This document shows positions 1 to 7,083 of a DNA stretch of 62,500 bases, piece by piece. Made by a program: the position numbers and the translations under genes. The stretch is taken from the NCBI GenBank assembly GCA_946410455.1, contig CAMKAJ010000012.1, forward strand, positions 1 to 62,500, written 5' to 3'. Under the pieces are notes generated by a model. That model searched no databases. It worked only from the letters and a program-made list of their open reading frames with translations, and was not told the origin of the DNA. Position 1 is the first letter of the stretch. Each line of letters begins with the position of its first letter. The DNA comes from an uncultured Bacteroidales bacterium. Its GTDB lineage: Bacteria > Bacteroidota > Bacteroidia > Bacteroidales > UBA932.

Positions 1-252
1 CCCGCCGTCCCAAATTGCAGCGGGGGTAGGAACGGAAACCGGCATTTTTGCTCCCACCGTCCCATGTTGCTGAGGGGGTAGGAACGGAAACCGGCTTTTT
101 TGCTCCCGCCGTCCCATGTTGCTGAGAGGGTAGGAACGGAATCCGGCTTTTCTGCTCCCGCCGTCCCATGTTGCTGAGGGGGTAGGAACGGAAACCGGCT
201 TTTCTGCTCCCGCCGTCCCATGTTGCTGAGGTGGTAGGAACGGAATCCGCCC
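1..252. repeat. 52-bp tandem repeat, about five copies
   Basis: Five head-to-tail copies start at 1, 53, 105, 157 and 209, each beginning CCCGCCGTCCCA or CCCACCGTCCCA and containing GGTAGGAACGGAA. The period is exactly 52 bp and copies differ at only a few bases. The last copy breaks off near 250; the array probably continues upstream of the window. There are no variable spacers, so it is a minisatellite and not a CRISPR array. Function unknown. Confidence 0.93.
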
Positions 253-292
253 CTTCGTTTCGCGGCGGCGGTGCCGCACTGGAATATCCTCC

Positions 293-396
293 GGGATCAC
301 CAGGACCCTCCAGTGATCCCCAAACGGCAAAATACCGGGCAAATGGGATCACCAGGACCCTCCAGTGATCCCAAGTCCTTCCTACGGGATCACCAG
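293..396. repeat. Short palindromic repeats, family A (two and a half copies)
   Basis: Two identical 28-bp units at 293-320 and 345-372 have the form GGGATCAC-N12-GTGATCCC, an 8-bp inverted repeat able to form a hairpin. A third left half lies at 386-396. The copies are separated by unrelated sequence. They could be REP-like elements, binding sites or transcript hairpins; nothing in the sequence decides between these. Confidence 0.85.
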
Positions 397-502
397 AGAG
401 GTCTTTTATTCCCAAAGCCCCTCCACCCGCTTCTTCCGCTGACCCGTTTATATGGGGCTTTGTTAGAATACCCAACCTACATTCAAGCATACGGTTCTTC
501 GC

Positions 503-583
503 CATCCACAAAATCGCTCTATGGTGTGGATGAGTGGGCCAAAAACCTTAAGCCATCCACAAAAACCGCCCCTGGTGTGGATG
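503..583. repeat. Short palindromic repeats, family B (two copies)
   Basis: Two 30-bp units at 503-532 and 554-583 share 8-bp arms, CATCCACA-N14-TGTGGATG, and both are followed by AG. The loops differ (AAATCGCTCTATGG and AAAACCGCCCCTGG), so the arms are the better conserved part. They sit 31 bp or more upstream of the promoter-like element of the GH3 gene and could be operators or REP-like repeats. Confidence 0.85.
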
Positions 584-613
584 AGCAACAAATAGAATCC
601 GACAAAAAATAAT

Positions 614-621
614 TATATTTG
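614..621 (+). promoter_or_regulatory. Bacteroidota -7 promoter element for the GH3 gene
   Basis: TATATTTG matches the Bacteroidota -7 consensus TAnnTTTG exactly and lies 31 nt before the ATG at 653. No clear -33 TTG was found at the usual distance. Confidence 0.6.
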
Positions 622-652
622 CTTCTCGACAAAAACACAAACTCTTACATAT

Positions 653-2707
653 ATGAAAAAGTTCTTGATTTCTTTTACCCTTTTGCTTATTGCTGCGGCG
701 GCGATGGCCGGCAGCCACAAAATTACTCAGGCCGACAAGGACCGCGCGGCGGCTATCGTATCCCAGATGACTTTGGAAGAAAAAATTGAACTGATTTCCG
801 GCAAGGTGGACGGCTTCCGCACTTACGGCATTCCCCGGCTGGGTATTCCCTCGATCAGGATGGCCGACGGCCCCCAGGGTGTACGCAATATAGACGGAAA
901 GAACATCAAGAGCACTTTCTATCCCTGCGGAATATCCGCTGCAGCCAGCTGGAACAGGGATGCCGTACGTGAAATGGGCGCCGGTATAGGTCAGGCTGCC
1001 AAGGCCCACGGCGTGCAGATAATGCTCGGTCCAGGCGTAAACATCTACCGCAGCGCCCTTTGCGGCCGCAACTTCGAGTACTTTGGCGAAGACCCCTTCC
1101 TTGCCAGCGAAACGGCACTGAACTACATCCAGGGCATGCAGGACGAGGGCGTGATGGCAACCATCAAGCATTTTGCCCTCAACCAGCAGGAGTACGACCG
1201 TCACGGCACCAGCTCCAACGCAGACGAGCGCACAATAAACGAGATTTACTTCCCGACTTTCCGCAAAGCGGTAGAACAGGGCGAAGTTGGCGCAGTGATG
1301 ACGAGCTACAACCCCGTAAACGGCACTCACGCAGCAGAACACCCCTGGCTGGTACGCTACAACCTCCGCGCATGGGGCCATGAGGGTATAGTTATGAGCG
1401 ACTGGACTTCTACCTACAACACCGTTAATTTCATGAGCTCCGGCGTTGACTTTGAAATGCCCAAGAACTACGTGAGCAACCAGGCTGCAGTGAAGGCCCT
1501 GCTGGAGAACGGGGTGGTTACCGAGGCCGATCTGAACGAGAAGTGCCAGAACATCCTCCAGACCTTCAGCGCCTACGGTTTCCTGGATAATTCAACCGAA
1601 GCAGATCCTGCTGCTGAAGATCCCGCACTTTCCCAGAAGCGTGCCTACGAGGTTGCTCTTGAAGGACCGGTGCTCCTGAAGAACGAAGACGGCATCCTGC
1701 CCCTCAAGCCCGGCAAGAAGACCATCGCCGTTCTTGGCCCCAACGCCAATATCATCCCCTGCGGAGGCGGTTCCGGCTGGGTTAACCCCGAGGACGGAAA
1801 GGGTATAACCCTGGCAGACGGACTTCTGCACATGGGCAAGGGATGGAAGGTTCAGCTCCTCGGCACTGCGTACCCCGAGGTCATCAAGAACGCAGCAGCA
1901 GTTGTGGTTTGCCTTGGATTCGACCGCCTCTCAGAGACAGAAGGCTCCGACCGTAAATACACCTTACCCAAAGGCCAGGACGAGATTATTGAAAGCATCG
2001 TAGAGTACAACAGCAATATCATCGTTGTTGTGAACTCCGGCGGCGAATTCGACCTCAGCAAATGGGCCGACAAAGTAAAGGCCATCATCCTCGACTGGTA
2101 TCCCGGCCAGGAAGGCGGCAATGCACTGGCTGCCATCATCAGCGGCAAAGTATCTCCGTCCGGAAGACTCCCGTTCACGTTCTGGGGCGAGCTGGACAAG
2201 AATCCCGCACAGCAGTGGTACAAAGCGGCCCCCCTGCATCCTACCGCCAATCGCGACCGCTATCCTTTCACCTCTTACGGTGAAGGTGTATTCCTGGGCT
2301 ATCGTGGCGTGGAACACTTCGGCGTACAGCCTCTCTATCCCTTCGGCTACGGACTCAGCTACACCAGCTTCGAGTACAGCGACATAGCAGTTGAGAAGGC
2401 TGGCGACGGCTACGACGTGAGCTTCAGTGTAAGCAATGCCGGCAAGGCAGATGCAAAAGAAGTCGCACAGGTGTATGTGGCACCGGTGAACCCCTCGCTT
2501 ATGCGCCCCGCCAAGGAACTCAAGGGATTCGACAAGAAACTCATAGAGAAAGGAAAGAGCCTGCGCTACACCATACACCTCGGCCCCGAGGCCTTCCAAC
2601 ATTACGATACTGCCTCCCACTCATGGAAGGCAGATAAGGGAGAATACAAGATTCTGGTGGGCGCTTCTTCCGCCGATATCAGACTGGAGGCAAGCGTTAA
2701 GCTTTAA
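653..2707 (+). CDS. Secreted glycoside hydrolase family 3 beta-glucosidase
   Basis: This 684-residue protein has a Sec signal peptide (about residues 1-20, ending AAAAMAG, no lipobox), so it should be periplasmic. The GH3 N-terminal barrel follows, with the GMxDEGV and KHF motifs and the catalytic nucleophile predicted at D250 in GIVMSDW. The C-terminal sandwich domain carries the SETEGSDR motif near residue 425 and is followed by a fibronectin III-like domain (PFGYGLSYTSFEYS onward). GH3 enzymes of this type release terminal glucose or xylose; the exact linkage cannot be read from sequence. It stands alone, converging with the YfhO-type gene, and the two reading frames overlap by 11 bp at their 3' ends (2697-2707). 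It is a different GH3 subtype from the lipoprotein at 22383-24599. Confidence 0.93.
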   Translation: MKKFLISFTLLLIAAAAMAGSHKITQADKDRAAAIVSQMTLEEKIELISGKVDGFRTYGIPRLGIPSIRMADGPQGVRNIDGKNIKSTFYPCGISAAASWNRDAVREMGAGIGQAAKAHGVQIMLGPGVNIYRSALCGRNFEYFGEDPFLASETALNYIQGMQDEGVMATIKHFALNQQEYDRHGTSSNADERTINEIYFPTFRKAVEQGEVGAVMTSYNPVNGTHAAEHPWLVRYNLRAWGHEGIVMSDWTSTYNTVNFMSSGVDFEMPKNYVSNQAAVKALLENGVVTEADLNEKCQNILQTFSAYGFLDNSTEADPAAEDPALSQKRAYEVALEGPVLLKNEDGILPLKPGKKTIAVLGPNANIIPCGGGSGWVNPEDGKGITLADGLLHMGKGWKVQLLGTAYPEVIKNAAAVVVCLGFDRLSETEGSDRKYTLPKGQDEIIESIVEYNSNIIVVVNSGGEFDLSKWADKVKAIILDWYPGQEGGNALAAIISGKVSPSGRLPFTFWGELDKNPAQQWYKAAPLHPTANRDRYPFTSYGEGVFLGYRGVEHFGVQPLYPFGYGLSYTSFEYSDIAVEKAGDGYDVSFSVSNAGKADAKEVAQVYVAPVNPSLMRPAKELKGFDKKLIEKGKSLRYTIHLGPEAFQHYDTASHSWKADKGEYKILVGASSADIRLEASVKL

Positions 2708-5210
2708 TCTGACTCTTTTTAGATTGTGCGATACTCATCGTCACTGCTCCAAGCACGAGCAGGATGATGAGTATCGAGCATATACGGGATATCGATTCGC
2801 CCACGGCATAGGAGCGCGGCTCAAAGCTCATGGTGATGCGATGCTCTCCGGCCGGAAGGTCTATGCAGCGCAGAAGACCTCCTGCAATGCTTCCTTTCTC
2901 ATCCGCGCCGCCTTCGTAAAGTTCTACGGGGAACAATTGGCCATCGTCAAGGCGCGCCATCCATCCTGCGGGATAGAACACCTCGCTGAACACGGCACGC
3001 CCGCCCTCGGCGCTGGAATAAGCGTATTCCAACTTGTCCGGAGCATAAGAGAGCAGTTCTATAGATGATGTTCCGTCCTCAAACCACGCATTTCCCCTTG
3101 CATAAGGGTACTCCAGCGGCGGATTGTCGGCACCTAATATAATATAGCGGCAGTTGAGCGAGGCAAGGCTCTCCAGATATGGCAGCACCTCCTGCGCTTC
3201 ACTCACCGTGGCCACGCCAGAGAGCGCACGCGAGAGCACCTGAAGGTCCGGCGCAATATGAGCATCGATATACTCCTGGTAGCGCTGGAGCTTTGCCGGC
3301 GAGTAGCCGCCAATATTCTTGTGCCAGTACGACGGGTGCGAATCGTTGAACACATTGACGGTAAGGTCGAGCACTCGGTACGACGGGTCTTTGTCTTGCA
3401 GAATCCATTCGTCCACAGGCCGCTTTGCAAACTGCCCCTGGAAATCCTTAGGGCGCACGAAATCATCGGGCCCCAGATATCGCTTATCTACAACAAACAG
3501 GTCGGCCAGCACAAGGGCGCACACCAGTCCCGCCGCCACGCTGGCGCGCATATCATTGTAGGCCAACGACTTATCGTTTTTGCCTGCATCGTTTTTCATG
3601 CAGGCAGAATCGGCAACGCGCTGAGAGCCAGCACCTTGAGCGCCAGCCGTACCCCAGAGCAAAAGGAGTACCGTCGCTACTACGAACAGCATCGAGCGCA
3701 AGGTGTCGGCCCACAGGAGGTCGTAGCGGTCGGCGGCCAGGGCGTCGCGCAGAATCTCGGGCTGCCCGGCATCTACCGCCCCCGTAAAGCTGCCAAAAGT
3801 ACTCTGTGCCAGCGCCAGCACAAGCAGCAGGCCCACGGAAACGCCGCCGGCAATAAGAACCTTGCGCCTGAGGGTCTTGCCGTCCTCGGCGCCGCGCATA
3901 ATCTGGTCTAGCATGAGGAAGCCGAGAACTGGCAGCGTGAACTGCAGCACCACAAGTGCCATGGAGACCGTGCGGAATTTATTGTAAAGCGGCGCTATAT
4001 CGTAGAATAACTTGGTGAACCACAGGAAATTGCTGCCAAGCGCCAGCAGCACAGCAAGCAACGATGCAATCACAGCCCACCAGCGTTCTTTCCCCCTCCA
4101 CCAGAAGAGTCCGAGGATAAACAAAAAGATGGTTACGGCGCCCATGTACATAGGGCCGGCGGTGAAGGGCTGAGGACCCCAATAGGTAGGCATATTGCGG
4201 CTGACCTGCTTGAGATTGCCCTGACCGGCGCGCTTAAGCAGCTGCATGGTCTCGGAGTCCATGCTCAGAGGGCCCACGGACGCTCCTCCGTTGTAATTGG
4301 GAATAGCCAGGTTGGGAAGCTCTTCCCATCCGTACGACCATGCGGTGGCGTAATCTATATCGAGGCCCTTGCGGGATTCTCCGCCCCCAGAAGAGGCGGT
4401 AGTGCCTCCGCGCATAGAGTAAGGAGTGTATTCCCAGGTGGGCAGGAGCTTGATGGCGTTGGTGCCTATACCTGCAAAACCTACCACCAGCAGCAGTGCA
4501 GAAGCTATCCAGAAGCCCTTCAGCGACTCTTTCTGACGTATAAGCGATACCAGCAGCACCGCCACGTATATCAGAATCATGAGCGCCAGGTAGTACGATA
4601 TCTGGGGGTGGTTGGCCTTGATCTGGAACGACAGAGCAAGCCCGAAGAATGCCGCTCCCAGAACCATTCGCGCCACGCTCTTCCGGCGGGAGCCAGAAGC
4701 AGAGAACCGTCTGCACGCACGATACGTATATACCACGGCGGCCAGCACCCACGGCACAAACGCGAGCGCCTGCATCTTGGTATTGTGCCCAATCTGGATA
4801 ATCTGGATATTGTACGAGCAGAATGTCACCGCTATGGCTCCGCCAGCAGCCACCAAAGGATGCACCCCGAACGCCAGGAACATCAAAAACGCCCCCAGAA
4901 GCGAGATGAACAAGTAAGTTGCCGGGCGCTTGCCGGTAAGCAGCAAATCGTACAGGTACTGAGTCCAGTCGCCCTTGGTAGAACTCTGGATAGTAGCCGT
5001 AGGCATACCGCTGAACATAGAACCCGTCCAGGCAGCTGGCTCCGATGGATGAGCCCTGTCCCACTCCAGCTTCTCGTGCGACATACCCTGCCAGCCGGAG
5101 ATATCGCTCTGGTTAACTATCTTGCCCTCAAGCAATTGGGGCACAAAAGCATAGGATAGCACCAGAAATCCCAGCACTATCCCCAAACATATCAGTAGCT
5201 TCTTTGTCAT
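2697..5210 (-). CDS. YfhO-family multi-pass membrane protein
   Basis: An 837-residue protein with an N-terminal membrane anchor (KKLLICLGIVLGFLVLSY) and about a dozen further hydrophobic segments, followed by a soluble C-terminal part and a last membrane helix near the end. The layout and the early GWQGMSHE segment fit the YfhO family of large membrane proteins, which are thought to take part in glycosylating cell-surface polymers; substrate unknown. I chose the ATG at 5210 (MTKKLL) over the upstream in-frame ATG at 5234, because 5210 overlaps the stop of the CpXC gene as TGATG, the usual coupled arrangement. Last gene of the mutS-GT-CpXC-YfhO operon. It converges on the GH3 gene with an 11-bp overlap. 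Confidence 0.85.
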   Translation of the reverse strand: MTKKLLICLGIVLGFLVLSYAFVPQLLEGKIVNQSDISGWQGMSHEKLEWDRAHPSEPAAWTGSMFSGMPTATIQSSTKGDWTQYLYDLLLTGKRPATYLFISLLGAFLMFLAFGVHPLVAAGGAIAVTFCSYNIQIIQIGHNTKMQALAFVPWVLAAVVYTYRACRRFSASGSRRKSVARMVLGAAFFGLALSFQIKANHPQISYYLALMILIYVAVLLVSLIRQKESLKGFWIASALLLVVGFAGIGTNAIKLLPTWEYTPYSMRGGTTASSGGGESRKGLDIDYATAWSYGWEELPNLAIPNYNGGASVGPLSMDSETMQLLKRAGQGNLKQVSRNMPTYWGPQPFTAGPMYMGAVTIFLFILGLFWWRGKERWWAVIASLLAVLLALGSNFLWFTKLFYDIAPLYNKFRTVSMALVVLQFTLPVLGFLMLDQIMRGAEDGKTLRRKVLIAGGVSVGLLLVLALAQSTFGSFTGAVDAGQPEILRDALAADRYDLLWADTLRSMLFVVATVLLLLWGTAGAQGAGSQRVADSACMKNDAGKNDKSLAYNDMRASVAAGLVCALVLADLFVVDKRYLGPDDFVRPKDFQGQFAKRPVDEWILQDKDPSYRVLDLTVNVFNDSHPSYWHKNIGGYSPAKLQRYQEYIDAHIAPDLQVLSRALSGVATVSEAQEVLPYLESLASLNCRYIILGADNPPLEYPYARGNAWFEDGTSSIELLSYAPDKLEYAYSSAEGGRAVFSEVFYPAGWMARLDDGQLFPVELYEGGADEKGSIAGGLLRCIDLPAGEHRITMSFEPRSYAVGESISRICSILIILLVLGAVTMSIAQSKKSQIKA

Positions 5211-5797
5211 CAGGCCAAAAAATGTTCTACCCACTCACGGTCTACCCGCACCAGACCGCCAAGGCCCTCGGTTATAGCCGGATTACGGCCCACGATGGCA
5301 CGGCAGTCCTCGTACACATTGAACCCCACGGAGAGCATCTGCATCTGCCCGCCCTCTGGATAGGTAAAGATTATGTCATTATCTGCTCCGTCAAGGCGCA
5401 AGAACTTGAGTTCCACCTCCTTACCCAGCTCCTGACGGGTTACGAATTTACAGAATTCCAAAGGCACGTCATCGAGTCCGGAAGCAAAAACCTTCACTTT
5501 CTCTATGAGCGAACCCACATCGGAAACCCAGCGCCCGGCAAGAGAGTCGAGCCCCTCCACTTCCAGCCTGCGCTCAGAAAGGCACACCAAGAGGTGCTCG
5601 TCGCGATAAATCACAGGCGAGCTTATCAAGCTCCTGTAGCCGCACCCCGGGCAAGTGCTCACAAACAGCTCGCCGCTCTGCACCTTTTCCCGTAGCTCCG
5701 GCTCTGCAAGCGCATCTATGTGCCTGTACACCGGGACTTCATGCTCGCACCCGCACTGGGGGCAACGCATTATAACGTTATTTACAACGGAACTCAT
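5210..5797 (-). CDS. CpXC domain-containing protein
   Basis: A 195-residue cytoplasmic protein with no signal or membrane segment. Two zinc-knuckle-like cysteine pairs, CPQC near residue 13 and CPGC near residue 50, with the spacing typical of the CpXC family, define an N-terminal metal-binding domain of unknown function. The rest is a mixed alpha/beta region without recognisable motifs. It overlaps the upstream glycosyltransferase by 4 bp and the downstream YfhO gene by 1 bp, so all are probably translated from one message. Biochemical role unknown. Confidence 0.82.
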   Translation of the reverse strand: MSSVVNNVIMRCPQCGCEHEVPVYRHIDALAEPELREKVQSGELFVSTCPGCGYRSLISSPVIYRDEHLLVCLSERRLEVEGLDSLAGRWVSDVGSLIEKVKVFASGLDDVPLEFCKFVTRQELGKEVELKFLRLDGADNDIIFTYPEGGQMQMLSVGFNVYEDCRAIVGRNPAITEGLGGLVRVDREWVEHFLA

Positions 5798-7083
5798 AAC
5801 AATTCGGAGAGTTTTTGCGTAAGAGCCGCGCGGGAATACTCGGAGATGTCACCATCGGGCGGGCCGTCAACGCCGGTAAGATGCCTCTCCCACGCGCTCT
5901 CTATGAAATTGCGCACGGGCTCAGGGCGGTCCCAATCGTACATAACCCCGGCGCCGGTACTCTTAAGTATTGCAGCAGCTGCTCCATTTTCCTGGCCAAT
6001 GCCAAGTACGGGCCGTCGGGCGGCAAGATACTCGAAAATCTTGCCCGGCAGGGCCTTGGCGTACTCCGGCTCCTGGCGGAGAGGGAGCAGCAGCACGTTT
6101 GCGCTCCGCTGCAGCTCAACAGTCTTCCAATGAGGCTGATAGCCAAGATTCTCTACGTTCGCAGAAAGCCCGCGAGTGGCCAGGGCGTCAAGTATCTCCG
6201 GATCGGTTTTCCCTGCCAGGCGAATCTTCAGCTGAGCCTTGAAGTTGCTGTCCGACGCACACTTACGCGCAATGGCATCCCACAGCGAGAGCGGATTGCC
6301 GTCGGAGGCAAAGAGCCCCGTGTGCAAAAGCACGAAGCTATCTGCCGGAAGCACCGGAGGCTCAGCAGCAAAATCGTCTTCGTCGTAACCGTTGGTAATA
6401 AGCACCACCGGAGTCTTGGTTCGTGCCTGGAAATCATCTCTCACGGGGGAGGAAACGGCAATTACAAGGTCTGCCTGATCCAGCACCTGCTGCTCCATGC
6501 GCCTGTGGCGAGCCGCAGTCCATGGCAGCAAGCCCATGTGCTTGAAGTAATGCATCTCCGTCCACGGGTCGCGAAAATCTGCAATCCACTTGATGCCGGT
6601 GCGCTTGTGCAGTCGCTGACCAATCAGATGCATAGACTGAGGAGGCCCTGTGGTGACAATGGCATCTACCGGATTCTCCTTAAGGTAGCTCGACAGAAAG
6701 CAGACAGAAGGACTCACCCAACCGGCACGCGGATCGGGCACAAAGAGATTTCCACGCAGGAATATGGCCAGGCGCTGCTTGAAGCTCTTTTTCTGCTGGT
6801 TCAGAGGATTGACGCCGGCGCCCTTGGAGCCAGTCTGCGCTCCGCCAAAGAACTTGCGATACAGCGCATACGGTTCCCAGATGGGGCGCTTAATCACCGT
6901 AACGCCTGACGGAATATCGGTGAGCAAGCTCTCGTCCATCGCCAGCTGCTCCGGATTCTGGGGGGTATAGATTACGGGCTCCCAGCCAAAGCGGCGCAGG
7001 TACTTGGTAAACTTAACCCAGCGCTGCACTCCGCTGCCGCCGGTGGGGGGCCAGTAGTACGTGATTATCAATACTTTCTTCAT
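5794..7083 (-). CDS. Glycosyltransferase, GT4-like (group 1)
   Basis: A 429-residue protein with two Rossmann domains. The N-terminus (VLIITYYWPPTGGSGVQRW) has the glycine-rich acceptor-side loop of GT-B enzymes. The C-terminal domain carries the nucleotide-sugar site around LPGKIFEYLAARRPVLGIG, where Bacteroidota members of this group have a KxFEYLA motif. It should transfer a sugar from a nucleotide donor to a surface polymer or lipid carrier; donor and acceptor are unknown. It overlaps mutS by 4 bp (ATGA) at its start and the CpXC gene by 4 bp at its end. Co-transcription with a YfhO-type protein fits a surface-glycan role. Confidence 0.87.
   Translation of the reverse strand: MKKVLIITYYWPPTGGSGVQRWVKFTKYLRRFGWEPVIYTPQNPEQLAMDESLLTDIPSGVTVIKRPIWEPYALYRKFFGGAQTGSKGAGVNPLNQQKKSFKQRLAIFLRGNLFVPDPRAGWVSPSVCFLSSYLKENPVDAIVTTGPPQSMHLIGQRLHKRTGIKWIADFRDPWTEMHYFKHMGLLPWTAARHRRMEQQVLDQADLVIAVSSPVRDDFQARTKTPVVLITNGYDEDDFAAEPPVLPADSFVLLHTGLFASDGNPLSLWDAIARKCASDSNFKAQLKIRLAGKTDPEILDALATRGLSANVENLGYQPHWKTVELQRSANVLLLPLRQEPEYAKALPGKIFEYLAARRPVLGIGQENGAAAAILKSTGAGVMYDWDRPEPVRNFIESAWERHLTGVDGPPDGDISEYSRAALTQKLSELL

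Larger units (their letters stand above)
1..652. other. Non-coding, repeat-rich region upstream of the GH3 gene
   Basis: No convincing gene lies here. The stretch contains the 52-bp tandem array (1-252), palindrome family A (293-396), about 100 bp with no structure I recognise (397-502), palindrome family B (503-583) and the promoter-like element of the GH3 gene (614-621). An open frame of 113 codons at 271-612 runs straight through the repeats and is judged spurious. Confidence 0.7.

Noticed and set aside
1..252. CRISPR array
   Set aside because: Units repeat over their full 52 bp with no unique spacers, and no cas gene is present.
271..612. Open frame of 113 codons on the plus strand upstream of the GH3 gene
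   Set aside because: It runs through both palindrome families, has no domain or promoter, and its composition follows the repeats.
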